Below, piece after piece: positions 18,316 through 30,700 of a DNA stretch of 64,000 bases. Positions within the stretch are counted from its first letter, which is position 1, and every line of letters starts with the position of its first letter. This DNA comes from Whitmania pigra. Lineage: Eukaryota; Annelida; Clitellata; Hirudinida; Haemopidae. The stretch lies in contig JAJTWR010000263.1 of assembly GCA_021613335.1 (NCBI GenBank), positions 2,254,501-2,318,500 of the forward strand, read 5' to 3'. The notes under the pieces were generated by a model. The model ran no database searches. It was given only the letters and a program-made list of their open reading frames with translations, and was not told the DNA's origin. Made by a program: the position numbers and the translations under genes.

Positions 18316-20401
18316 CTAAAAGTGATTTGGAAGTAGTTAGATATTAAAAGTAATATCAAAACGTTCTAAATATGTTCATTTCCAAAAATGGACATAAAAT
18401 TATCAAGTAGCATTAATTATGCTACAACGTTCACTAAGTAAACTAAATACTTTAGCTCAATATCAATAATATTATGATCATTTAATAATGCATACAATTT
18501 TTATATGTATTTCATGCTCATTAAATTTACACTATTATACTAAAAAGTTTAAAATGTCACCATCCTCAAATCAAATTCCTAGTATTATTTGATTCATGTA
18601 TTGATAGTACAGATTACCATATGGTAAAGGTAATCCTAAACTCCATAAATTTCGGTATAATTTAAGTCTACAAACTTTTAGGCTTAATGTCAACTAGAAA
18701 ATGCTTAAACACAAATAATATTATTATTTTTATTATTATATTTAGGAATCTTATATTGCTGTGAGAACATTTTCAAAGAACCAAATAATCACTTAGAGGA
18801 ATGGCTAAATCTTGAAGTCATCAGACTGTTAGAATATTTTTCATCCATTCTTACAAATTCTTAGTTATAGCTGAGAATAACATATCCAATACTTCCCACT
18901 CACGCCTGGTCTAACACCTAATCAATCAAATTAACGGTGATTTGTAAACAATGAAGCCCTGTGATAATTTTTCTTTCAACAATTGTTTTTATAATAAATT
19001 TAAATAGTATTGGCTTTAAATGTAAATGTTAACTTTATTAAATAATCATTTGAATAAATTTAATTCATCATTCGAGCTGCTTAATGAAGCAAATTTTACG
19101 TCTGTAATTTCAATCAAATAAATTGTCATTTAGCTTTTTAATAATTATTAATATCAAAAATTAAAGTGATTGAGATTTAAAGAAACTTATGGAAAGTTTT
19201 TCAAAACTGAAATGAAAATGAATGCATCAGTAACCCAGTTAAAGAATTATATGACTCATATCTTGATTTTTTAATCAAAATATCTCATTATCGCAACAAC
19301 TTATTTGCCTGATTTACGACTATTACGTCTGAAATTAACTTATAATTTTTTTTTAAATTAGAGGTTAAGAAACAGACATTTTTAGTGGCCAACTACTAAT
19401 TCCATCTTGTAATAACATAACATCTTTTATTATAGGTATTTGTTATTGTATGATTTTGAGACAATGTAAAACTGCAACCTAATCTGAACTTGGATGTCAA
19501 ATTAGATATACTAATTTCACTGATAGGCTTCTGATATATGGAAACTGTTCTTCCACAGCCACCACCCTCTCATTCTCTTGTTCTGTCAGTTAGAACCCTA
19601 AGAATAAAGAAAACTTGGATAAAGTTTATAATTTCGTGTAGAACTCTATTTTAATCAATTGTTTGGTGAGAAATACGTGAGGAAAATCAAGTAAACTTGT
19701 CAAAAAATTGGTATCGAAACCCTTTCTGCGTAATCGAGAAGAAAAGTCACACCTCTCTTTGTGATCACTGAAGAGGTACATTGGTGCCTGCGCTTTCGGC
19801 TTTAACGCGTGTCCAAATCATCTCAGTTATGCAACGGACTATAATCAAATAAATAAACGGCTTTAACGCGGCTTAAAGAATTTTTATAAGGATGTTTGAG
19901 ACTACCGTAGTTTTTATCAAACTTAATATAAGATTAGTTTATTTTATTTACGTTCTGCATGTCATGTTTTTTTTCTCAGTCGCATGACGAATGGCTTTAT
20001 TCGCTTTATGTTGAAAGTTTTCTGAATACATCCCTCGAAGCTTCTGATATTTTTTGTAGTCACTCTTCACTTAAATGTTATTTATATTTTTTGCAATATA
20101 CTATTGCTTGAGCTTGCACCCGATTTCTAATAGCATCTCGAAATTCTTTTTTAAAAGTAAATTAACTCATCTTATGTTTATTTGTTAGATGAGTTGAAAA
20201 AAAACAATCAAAATAAAAATAAATAAGTCACGTCCGTTAAGAAATTATTTTTAAAAAAATTTGCAATGGTCCTCGAATCTTAAAGTATAAAATCTTAAAA
20301 CGTATAAAAGTAATCTGTGAGTGCTCAAAATATGTTCAGCTGCTCGGTACACACATTCAGGTAAAATACAAATGAATGTATGAACAAATACGATATCGAC
20401 T
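18316..20401. other. SLC30A5 upstream region and 3' flank of the crystallin-like gene
   Basis: This is AT-rich, low-complexity DNA. It should contain the first SLC30A5 exon and promoter, but I could not find an ATG exon with the needed phase and a convincing match. A tail-only retroposon sits at 19797-19870. Otherwise nothing is recognised. Confidence 0.4.
19797..19870 (+). mobile_element. Tail-only retroposon with 13-bp target duplications
   Basis: Perfect direct repeats CGGCTTTAACGCG (19797-19809 and 19858-19870) flank only 48 bp (19810-19857). The insert is the window's terminal module: GTCCAAATCATCTCAG, TTATGCAACGGAC, then an A-rich tail. No head is present, so this is an extremely 5'-truncated LINE or SINE insertion. 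Confidence 0.93.
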
Positions 20402-21532
20402 CTAATGCAAGCTCCTACGAAGTGTAATCATTTTTTTCTGCTCCTGCGTAACAATTAGACCTTCGACAAAAAGCTTCCCTTCGCCATCCATGCGTGCAGT
20501 GATCATGTGAGGATCGACCTCCATAGGAAGGATGCACCTTTCATGAAACTCTTCTTTCTGAGCTCCACAAGATCTCGTTCCGACTATGCGCACCCTGTTG
20601 CCAGCCAAGTTGGCCTTGACAAGAACGTCGGAAGCCGATACTCCAAAACCAAGGTTAATCACAAATCGCAACCATAGACGTCGCGATTCATCCTCGAAAA
20701 AAACGAAATCAACTCCGGTGTCGAGGGTAGATGATTCTGAGCTGCGTGGAAGTGATTCCACCGAGGAGTTTGATCTCGGCCTGTCCGAGTTGACGAGAGG
20801 AATCGTCATCCTCTGCGAGAAGGGAACTGGTGCTGGAGTGCGGTAGGAAATGGGCGATCGTCTTAGATGGGGCAATTCCTCGTGAGGCCGGGGTGTACTG
20901 GAGTACTGTGGAACAATGATGTGCAGGGATGCCTCCGACTGATCCAAAGACTTGGAGGTTGGAAGAAGACTTAAACTCGTCGAAAACTTTGATCTAGTGG
21001 CAGCATGGTTTCTGTTCAAAAATTTTTTCCTGTCTTTTGGCTCTGTTGTCAATATTTGACTTTCAGAACGAACGTGGTTGCCCTCGACGCTGTCAAAGTG
21101 GAAGACAATTACGCACGGCCTGAAATCAACTTTTCTGGGCGAACAAGGAACACTTTTGGGTCGCTCTTTGTTGTAAGAATAAGGGCTGTTGTCTCTCCTT
21201 TTGATGGTTTGCTGCTGTTTTTTCAATATCGATTTGTTCTCTTTACCCAATACGTGACCATTTATTCTTTGCAGGGAGTTCGAGGGGAATAATTCGAGAG
21301 GGGAATGTGAATTCTGCAGGTTGTTTTGGGAATACTGAATAGAACCATTGTTTATCTTATGCTGATTGGAGAACATCTTCTGCGACTCGTTTGATCGACT
21401 GTCGGACAATTGGCCTAGTAATACGAATGGAGAAAATTTTGAGCCGTTAAGAACTCCAAAGTTTCGGAAGTGATTGGACGGGGAGTCGAGTGGAAGGCGA
21501 GAGACTTGGACCTCGTGAAGCATGCTGGTCAT
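20402..21532 (-). CDS. Alpha-crystallin/Hsp20-domain protein with long disordered N-terminus
   Basis: A single open exon of 376 codons. The last ~95 residues look like an alpha-crystallin domain. They read as beta-strands in LRFVINLGFGVSASDVLVKA and NRVRIVGTRS, then EFHERCILPMEVDPHMITAR and MDGEGKLFVEGLI; the phrase FHERCILPMEVDP is close to the small-heat-shock pattern. The preceding ~280 residues are Ser/Pro/Arg/Asn-rich and look disordered, with basic stretches such as KRRDNSPYSYNKERPKSVP. The start at 21532 follows an AG acceptor-like site (TTTGTAG), so a 5' UTR exon may exist upstream. Typical small heat-shock proteins are about 150-250 aa, so this is a long form or a divergent relative. 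The role is inferred only from the domain. Confidence 0.7.
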   Translation of the reverse strand: MTSMLHEVQVSRLPLDSPSNHFRNFGVLNGSKFSPFVLLGQLSDSRSNESQKMFSNQHKINNGSIQYSQNNLQNSHSPLELFPSNSLQRINGHVLGKENKSILKKQQQTIKRRDNSPYSYNKERPKSVPCSPRKVDFRPCVIVFHFDSVEGNHVRSESQILTTEPKDRKKFLNRNHAATRSKFSTSLSLLPTSKSLDQSEASLHIIVPQYSSTPRPHEELPHLRRSPISYRTPAPVPFSQRMTIPLVNSDRPRSNSSVESLPRSSESSTLDTGVDFVFFEDESRRLWLRFVINLGFGVSASDVLVKANLAGNRVRIVGTRSCGAQKEEFHERCILPMEVDPHMITARMDGEGKLFVEGLIVTQEQKKMITLRRSLH

Positions 21533-24500
21533 AACTGGCTACAAATGAATCAATTATGTTATGCTTGACTATGTATTTAATAAATGTGATTCATAGTTAA
21601 CATGAAGCATGCTAATTCAAATCCAGACATTCTGGAGCATTAAGTTTCCACAAAATCCCTCTTGAGCGGGAAAAACAAGTGAACATGCCTGAGCTTAATT
21701 AGTGGAAAGGCATTTTGCTAAACTGCAAACATTCCATAGTCAAATATCTCAAAATCAGGTGAGGTTCCTGGCAGAAAAAATGTTGAAGCAGCGGCAGAGT
21801 TTACGCGCGAAGACATTAGCTGTCTAATAGGACATGTAATGTTTGTTTATGTGTCAAGGCTCCGTTTAACCGGTCGGCAATAAATCTGCATAGTCGCTGA
21901 GCAAACTCGAAATGCCATTTCTCGATCCTCTCAAGTAACCTTTGTTGGTTTGCAATCACACTATGATCATCACCATCGTCAACAATAACATATCTTGTAC
22001 GTAGACTTAAATCGTATTGACATGTCAACATAATAATCGAATGTATCCGCTGAAAATATATAACGATAACGTCATTAACCAGATACGCAATCACCAAATC
22101 TGACCTCCAGTATAGTAATACTTATTTAAAAAAAAGTCATTTTGTTCCACTCCTGCTAAAATTGTTATTATTACAAATAATATTGTTCTTATTGTTGCAC
22201 CTCAAGACTTTAAGTGCACGGCCTCGTCAATATTTTTCTTCTTCAAGTTATGGCGCTTAAATCAGCTTTAATCCAGAATTTGTTTAACTCAATTCTTGCA
22301 TTGACCGACATACGAAATATGGTCGAAATATAACCTGGCCGTTAACAAATGAATTTTTTATTTGCGGCAAAGCTGCTTTCGTATTTGCGACATTTAAAAA
22401 TATACATTTATTATATTATATGTTAAATGAGTTGTGCTCAAATTCCATTTTCAGTCTCGTATTTATATTACTCAAACAAGGCAGACAACATGAAGAGTCA
22501 ACAAAGATTGTCGGCGTTTAAAAGATATAACAAAAGAATGTTCGGAGAATTTAAAGAGTGCAGTGAACAAACATTCTGTTAATGTTGTTTGCTAGAGAGC
22601 TGAGGAGGAATGATAAATGAAAATCAAGGTAGAAACAATAATTATTTGAAAATACATTCAAATTGAATATTGTTCGGAGAAAGTGGACGACTTTGAAATT
22701 TCCCAGCACGTTAGACTGAAACTTTCCAATTTAAAATTAAGCGGCAACGATCATTTGTAAATTGCGTAGTTCGCATACCATGGCATCTCATTAACTTGCA
22801 AGAATCCAAAAAGAACTTTTCGTCAAAGTAAACTTTCCGAAATAAACCGTAATAAGGTATCAACTTACACAAATAAGAATAGAATTTCGAAGAATCAGAT
22901 AATATGCACAGATTGAAAAGTTTTTAAAGATAAAAGATTCCAACCGTGATTTAGAATGGTTCTGTTTATACTGGTAACCAATGGTAACAAATTGCGCATC
23001 AAAACATTGGGTCCTAATTAAAGGATGGAGATTAAACTGATGGCCGGAATCTAGTAAAATGCAACATTTGCGCTACTAATGCATTGTGAAAACTTGTTCA
23101 ATTATGTAAACAATTAATCTTGATACTGTCAGTTGCGTGTTTTAAAATAAATCAAAATTTGTAAGCAGGAGCGAAAGTTTAATCTCGGCTAAATCTAAAA
23201 AATCTGACGATGTGCAAATGACACTTGTGAATGGTTTAAAATGGTGCATAGCATTTCAAATTCTAAACCAGTTTGAACAGAATACATTTTACAGATTATC
23301 CGAGCATTATTCAACAGACGTACCTGTCAGGTTATTTCAAAATGCCACAAAATGTCTGCCAGTTCATCAACGATAACAATTTTTCAACATTTACTTCAAT
23401 AAAAATGACTTCGATATACACCTTTCATTCCTCGCAGGCTCCTCTTATTTCTCTGGCAAGTGACGTAACTCCAGTGGCCTTAAATAGTAGCAGCAGACTC
23501 GTTGCCAAACATGTGAGAGCTTCTTTTATGAACGAAAGAATGTTAACTCCTCCTGTTGATATGTCATCCCCGATTAAGTTCTGCGCTTCGGACCATAAAT
23601 ACATTTTTAACACTTATTTTGTTTGTTATGCATCGATGGGATTGGACCAGTTCGATCATGATTGGTCGATCTCTTGCATAATGAGGTGATGAGTCAGCGC
23701 CTGCATGAGTCATAGCATGAATGGCACCTGCTAATTATAATATTACAATAGATATTTATTACACAACAAATTAGAACAAAATCATTCAAGAAAACAATCT
23801 AGTGATTCATTTTGCTCGATGTGGATAACCATTGCTTGATTTTTGACGTCTTTTAAAATAAGATGTCAACTTTGAAAAATTAGTTTGTTTACACTCAAGA
23901 ATTTCTACGATGTGAATTTTATTCCAGTGTACATCGAAGTCAGAAGGATAACATTTCTTCTGAGCTAATCGAGAAGCTATTCTGATTGAGTCATCGTCGG
24001 CTCTCCATTCTTTGTGACAACGGCCTTTCTTTCGCATCGAAGGACAATCGAGGACATAGCGATGTCAGGAATATTCCATGATGACAAACATCTATTGCCG
24101 AGAGAAAGATAGAAAAAAAAGAATTTAAAAAAAAACACGGAAGGCTCGAGTATGAAACATTTTGATGATTTATTAACATAGAATGATGCTCAGTCGATCG
24201 GGATAATAATTATTAATGGCCATCATTTGGTGATTAATAAAACTAATCTTTTCATCACGCTACCATCTAGGTCAGCATGTAGCACAGCATTTACATTTAA
24301 TTTTAGTGAAGACAACGTGGACCAATTGTCTTTTCATAATTGCTTTCTCATGACTTGGCTATCACAGAAAAATCTGACACAATATCCCTTGATTCTCATT
24401 GTTTCTGGTAAAAAGCAAAAAAGTCATCCCCATTCACTGGTTTGGGAGAATGTTTTTCCTTCCCCATATTGGAAAAAGCTAAAATGATTTTGTGCAATCC

Positions 24501-25260
24501 TGTATAATTTCTCCTCATGTATACATATATAGATTATAATTAATTGATGTACACAATATCCAAGTTTGAAAAGCAAAAAAAGGTCATCGGATGACATCCA
24601 CGGTCAAGTCGATTGGGGAGATGTACCCCTGGCTCTTGTTTAACACCACCCTCGTGACAAGTTTCAGTATAAATTCCTACGTCTCATTCACATTTCCCAG
24701 GTTAATGTAGTCAAAATAAAAAGAATGAAGGAAATATCGAGGTCAATTTTTATAATCAATTGGTAAAAATGCTCTTTTTATTAAACTAAGCTTTGTTAAA
24801 CTTGAGTGGTTGACAAAAGTGCTTCGCCACATCTAGTAATTACCGCAAAATGTTTTGTTTTAATATTTGAATGGACTGTGACTAATAGAGCCACTTTCTC
24901 CCAGTGAATCTTCCAATGAATGTGTCGCATTGCGCACTTGAATATTGTGAATCATCTAAAAATTACCTAATTTCTTGTTCCCACAAAACCTTTTCGCAAT
25001 AATAATCGCAACCCAGTTTTATTTATTTCTTTTTTTGTTGTTGTAACCTGTAAATATTGTCGCACACCTACATTCTAACCATGAATAACAATTCTCCGAA
25101 GTACACAAAGTTAAGTCCACCACTAACAGAATTTCGCACGGTCAAGATTCTCACAGTTCAATTGGGTGCGAGGAGCAGACGATCTCTTAGTGAATTGTTG
25201 AGTTCTTTATTCAACGAAGATGTCCATTGCATGCAATAATCTTGATACATTTGACTTTCA
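21533..25260. other. Gene-poor AT-rich region
   Basis: No gene can be supported. Several open stretches exist (for example - 22097-21816, + 23273-23689, - 24037-23807), but none matches a family I know and none has convincing splice context. Near 23455-23490 a TGACGTAA element lies about 20 bp from TTAAATAG, which could be promoter-like; this is weak. Confidence 0.35.
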
Positions 25261-25269
25261 ACTCACCCA

Positions 25270-26400
25270 ATTTTGGATGATCGAACTATGATTTTCCAAA
25301 TCTGTAAGGGTCCTCAAAGCAATTTTGCTTGGCTCACCTTATTTCATACTTCTTAGTTCTGACATTCTCTCCTCGGCGGAGATCTCTGGCTCGCCTCTTG
25401 ACATCACTCCATAGCTCTGCTAAATCTTACTTTTCACTTTCATCAGCCTCCTTCCAGCGACGTCAAAGAACTTCCTTTTCTTTCCTATGATTCGCAAGTT
25501 CTCTTCCTGCTTGATGGCTTCGGTTCGCTAGGGCACTTGATCAGTCTGAGCCCGAACCTCCCAAGACTTGTCTAATAGATGAACGCTGTAACTGCCGTTG
25601 TTGCAGAGTCACTTTTCACCATCTTTCTCAAACATTGTTCCAGTGCTTTGTCCAACTCTTGCCTTCTTCCCTTCTCCTTGCTGGAGGGAAGCTATGTCCT
25701 TTGCTTTGGACGACTCCACATGGGGACCGAAGCTGAATCACACTCAGGTTTGTGGTTGTCTTCTTGTTGCTATTCAACGTTTTACATATCCGCTTGTCAA
25801 GGACAGCACGATTTTTCGGTACATTGAGGCTCGACATTTTTTAGGATCCTCCAGGATTTTAAAGCTGTTTTGTTTTTCCATTACCATGTTGTTATAATGT
25901 GGGGTCCGTTGCCACTGTCGGTTCTGGACTTACCCATATTGTTTGCCATGAAATTAATATGTCGCCTCAATTAACCTCATGTCTAGACAATTATGAGATT
26001 TCATTGAAGAAATGATTTAAATCAAATGTGAACAAAAATTAAATCCGGATGCATTCCAAGCTAGCATTCAAAGATTTGTTGGGGGACCGAACAGTCTGTC
26101 CAAAAATTTTTGTTTTTTTCGCTTGTTAGCACGAAATGGTGCTCGGTAACATTAAAGAGGAAGAAGGTTTTCTGTTGTCGTGGCCATAGCTGCCAAAGCA
26201 CTAAGTGTCATACCCTGACGTATGAGGGTCGCTCTAAAAATATTTTCTTCTTGCATTTTCTGACAACAGTTTTTCATCGTTTTTAATCCAGCCTTACCAT
26301 CATCATCTGCAAATCCGACTTCCAGCTGGTCGGTGGGATCGTCGTTGTGCGCCACTAAGAATGTCATGCACGCCAGCAAGTGACTTTACACTCCGTTGAC
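25270..26400 (-). mobile_element. Decayed LINE-like fragment
   Basis: The base composition is less AT-rich than its surroundings. Minus-strand translation of about 25560-25270 gives, through stops, RRWKEADESEK, LAELWSDVKRRARDLRRGEN and FEDPYRFGK. That is the Arg/Lys-rich spacer with a following DPYRF-type motif seen before the reverse transcriptase of many non-LTR elements. A second minus-strand open stretch (26379-26152) has the phrase [20 protein letters not shown], which I cannot assign. Boundaries are guesses. Confidence 0.4.
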
Positions 26401-26689
26401 TTACTCTTTGATCTGATCCAGATCCATGTCCAACTTTTTCTGTCTTCCGCTTCTTTTATCTTTTCCATTGCAGACAGCTTTCGTTTTCCATTTGCGAAGC
26501 TGATTCTCCAAATGGTCGCTTCAAGTTTATTTAGATTGAATTGTCTCTGTTCATATTTTAGCTATGTAAGGATATAAGGATATCAAGAAGTCGTTGTCGG
26601 ACAGGACGACGATTGAGCGCTGGGGGACCAGGCATATTGAAAATTAATTTCTCATTTGTGTTGTTGCTTATAAGGTCATTCAGGGATTT

Positions 26690-26815
26690 GGGGGGCAGGG
26701 AGGCTATGGCCTTTCCCTGATTTTAGACTAGACGTAAAAACGGTCATCTCCTCATGTTTTACGAGGGTTTGTCCCCTAAATTTTTCTTGAAGCAAAAAAA
26801 GACCGTCTTCTCAAA
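26690..26815 (+). mobile_element. MITE-like dispersed repeat, copy 2
   Basis: It shares the core TTTAGACTAGACGTAAAAAC, GGTCATCTC and AGGGTTTGTCCCC with the copies at 6290-6418 and 42440-42575. It ends in a TTTTTCTTGAAGCAAAAAAAG segment that is also present in the 42440 copy. Confidence 0.55.
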
Positions 26816-27003
26816 TATGAATAATTGATAAACGACGTTGCATTTCATGAGTGTCGTTCCATATCTCCGGCTCAATAGATTAGTGGAACGACTGTATGAT
26901 GAGTCTACAAGTTTGTTAGGATTTTCGGCAACTAGGAGGTGGGATTCGCTGGTTTTGTGAAGTTTGAAGTTTTTTTTTTTGAAGAAACGAAGTGATCTGG
27001 AAG

Positions 27004-27240
27004 AACCAATATGATTTTACTAAAAACAGATCGTGTCTTACCAGCCTACTTGAGTTTTTTGAAGATATTTATGAGTAGGTTGATCAGGAAAAGGCCGTAG
27101 ATGTAGTGTATCTAGACTTTGCAAAAGCTTTTGATGAGGCTTCAAAAAAAGCTCAGTGCATGTGGATTGAAGACAAACTATTACAATAGCTGACAAACTG
27201 GTTGATAGATAGAAGGTGGGTGGCCTGGGGCACTAATATT
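27004..27240 (+). pseudogene. LINE reverse transcriptase fragment (Jockey/CR1-like)
   Basis: One plus-strand frame with three stops reads NQYDFTKNRSCLTSLLEFFE, then EKAVDVVYLDFAKAFDEAS, then LTNWLIDRR. This is the classic order GFR-RSC-T-LL, A-D-VYLDF-KAFD and L--WL--R of non-LTR reverse transcriptases, including the first catalytic Asp of LDF. It is a short, dead fragment. Confidence 0.85.
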
Positions 27241-27746
27241 TTCGTCCAAATCCAAATTTCTGGACTTAAGTAATTAAACAAAATGACTTAATTTAAAATA
27301 GGATTAATTTACCTTTATCGTAGATTTTCAAATTCATGCGAGCATGGCTTTCCCCTTACTTCGAAGCCGTTTACAAGCAAGCCAGCCAACAACACGAGCT
27401 CCTAAACCAACGAGCCTCCGAACCCATCCGCTTAGATCATCTAACTAAAGGCTGCAACCTACTTCTCTCTCAAATTGTAACAACTTTCTCATTGGCTATC
27501 CTCTAATTAGGTTATCACGACTAGATTCAGACGAGGAGTGATGTCCTTTAAACCAATTCCACTTTTAGATTTAAGCCAGTAACTGATAATCCTCGATAGA
27601 CTAGAAAAATTGGATTTGATACTTATTGTCAAAAAGTCAAACAACTATATTCCACTTACATACGAAAAAATCAAATCATTGCAGTAACATAACAACCGAA
27701 TGGAAAACATATCTAAATCATGATCAGAATTTTGATTTGAAAACTA

Positions 27747-30700
27747 TTAAAACTGTGTTCTTAGTAAAATGCCCTGTTCAACATGTTTCAATTTGTTCTT
27801 TGATCCAGGAGTTTTCCTTATGGTAACATTCTTATATGGAGAAGGAGTGAATGATCCAGATTCGAGTTTTTGGTTATTTAAGGTGTCAGAGTAAGCACTT
27901 ATTATCAAACAAGCAGGAGATGATGGACAGGAAGGCTCGGCAAATTGTTCATTAAGTGGGATATGCAATTGATCGTTGAAATATTGGAAATTTCCTGAAT
28001 TTTGAATCTTCATTGGTGATTTGTCTGACTCCAATATCATAGGCACCAATCTGTTTGTGATTTCATTTTGTTTTGTTGCACTGCAAGTCAAAATATTTTC
28101 TAAGCTCTCGTTCAGAGTGATGTTATTCTGTCCAGCAAAAATGTTGCTTTCCTCAATGATGGTGAAGTCATTAAATACCTAGAAATAATAACACCATTTA
28201 ATATTCTGACAAATTACCAAAAATTATGTCTACTTTGGGCTTTTCTGGAACAGGCAACTCAATAAATATTTTCTTTTTGCTTCTCCTAAGACATGCCAGG
28301 CCAGTTCCAATGCCCCTGCTCGGTGTTATTGGTTCTTTTCTGGACTTTGCTGAATTTACAGGAGTGACTGATTTTGGACGGTTTGGTGTCAGATTTTTTG
28401 TACCCTTTTCAGGGGTGTTCTAATAAGAAGGAAGGGGATTTAGAATATCCCAAATTGGTAAATAAATAAGACGTTTAGAAGACAAAATATATTTCTTACT
28501 TGAGGGGTGGTCTTTCTTTTGAAAAAATTCAAAAACTTCTCTTGCCGCATTGGCTGAAGAGCACTGCTTTTCTTTCTGAGGGTTTGTCTCTTGTTTTTTA
28601 CCTCACTAAGAATAATCAAATGAATCCTTTATTGCTGATTCATTATAAGAAAAAAAGTGATGCACCAATATGGATGGAATTTGGGTTTTCTAACCCCCAA
28701 AATCATTAAATAAAAAAAAAAACTATTTTATTAACTGATAATTAATATCAATGGTTGATAAATATTCCTGGCATAACATTAGAAAAATCATCTCCAAAAA
28801 GAAAAAAATAAACATCCCCTGAAAAAATTCAAAGATTAACCAAACCCCCAAAAAATGTGCCACTGAAAACATTCCAAATGAATTCAGTTTGAATCATCAT
28901 GTATTGCTTCAAAAATGTCAGATCTTACCTGATCTGTTTCCTGAGAATTGAAATCCAATCACTGACAGTATTTTGATCAGAGAATAGAAGAAGAAATTCA
29001 TTTTTGCATTTTATCTGTATGAGAAATATATCAAGATAATTCTACTTGTGAAATGCTAGAACACATGCTTTAATAAGATATTTGTGCATATTGTACGAAA
29101 AGGGAAAAAGGAGTTCTTAATGATAAATGTTAACTTGAAATACCATACACTGAACAGTGACCCTTGTTCCCTGTTGTCTCCAAGGACTCTGTCAACAATG
29201 CAGTGATGGAGAGGCATGGTGCAGCAACAGTTAAGAGAATTGTATTGACCACCACTCGCTGTTGGATCCAAAAGTCGAGGTTTAGCATAAATCAAGATGT
29301 CAGAGAACAGGAAAAATATCCTCTCGTGAAACTTCTTTCCATCGCTTGAAACCTGAAACCATTGCAATGAGGTCCATGAGTATCAAACCATCACTCAACA
29401 TTTTACGTTATTTGTTAAGATAGCATGAACTTAATATTATTAAATAATTTTTCATTAATAGCAACTCACTTTTTTCAGAATTCCTTCCTTTATAAATGTC
29501 CTTCCAGGAACGAGAATCCTAGACTCTGAAGATCTTGAAAAGCTCTTCTGAATGGCCAACATTTTCATAAAATTGTCCTGCTGTCTTATGTGTTCATTGA
29601 TGTGATTTGCTACCAAAGCAATTTCTTTGACAGCATCTGATGAATAATAATAGCAAATAACAACATAAATCTGATCGCAAATACATAAATGACAGACAAG
29701 CGTTTTATACTTTTTCTTAAACTAAGCAAGGCAGTTAATAACTGGGAGCAAGAACACCTAAAACAGCGACGCACAACCTTTTTTGGCCGAGGGTCAGAAA
29801 AAGTTTGGAGAACCTCCAGGGACCCAAGCAAATGAGATTGTATAAAAGAGATTCCAAATTGTTCAGCTCATCAACATCAAGGCAATGCAAGCATTAAGAC
29901 AAAGTTGTGAACTAGATGGGCTGGCGTTCATAGTAAATCTTGACATCTTAAAGTTAATGAGAGCACCCAAGTAAATGTGACAGCTGAGGCTGCATGTCTG
30001 CAAGAAGCTGAGATATCGGGCTGCATGTTTGTAGTTTGCACAACAATGGAAAATCATCAAACAACAAAAATGACAGAGAGTGCGGAGGTACACAGTGTGC
30101 ATGGAAAGCTATAAAATCATGATGCGTTTGTTTGAAAGTGATTGATGCGGCATAGCTGCATATGTTATGAAACTAATCCATAACTCGACTGTTTGTTAAA
30201 CCTGTGAGAAAGAATTTTTGAATTTAGAGATTTATGTCTCTGTATTGTCAGTGCTTCCTCCCTAATTTCTTGCTTCATTCACAACCCACAAAAACTTACA
30301 GACACCACTGATCTAAAAAATGAATACCTTTCAAGGCTTCAAAATCTTCATGGTTTGCAGAAGTGCATGACAAGAGATCCTCCAGCAATAATTTATATCT
30401 GAGTAAATAATTAGTATACATCAAAGCACATTAACACAAATAACATAATAATAATAACAGCAACAATAATAATATAAAACCTTAACAAATACGTTACATC
30501 AAATAACACATACCTTTATCTAGTATAAAATTAGCTGTGATAATAACAAGCAATTTCTGTAGAAACTCATCTTGGTTATGGCCTTAACTTTTTATTATAA
30601 TTAAAAAAACCACCTTGGGATTCTCTGTACAGGAGTTATGAGAAGGGCATTCAGTTTCAATCCCTTCATTTCTGGCTCTCCTTCTTGCTGCCTTCGAAAC

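Noticed and set aside
18843..19640. First coding exon of SLC30A5
   Set aside because: Several ATGs exist on the minus strand, but none gives a convincing N-terminus with a donor of the required phase.
21816..22097. Minus-strand 93-codon frame with a helical-looking stretch (ERIEKWHFEFAQRLCRFIAD)
   Set aside because: Plausible as an upstream exon, but no donor or acceptor pair links it to the crystallin-like gene and no family fits.
23273..23689. Plus-strand open frame of 138 codons
   Set aside because: No family match, irregular composition, no splice or start context, and the opposite strand is open too. Probably chance.
23807..24037. Minus-strand 76-codon frame with a basic, fairly protein-like sequence
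   Set aside because: No homologue is recalled and there is no supporting exon. It could be a real small gene, but the sequence alone does not show it.
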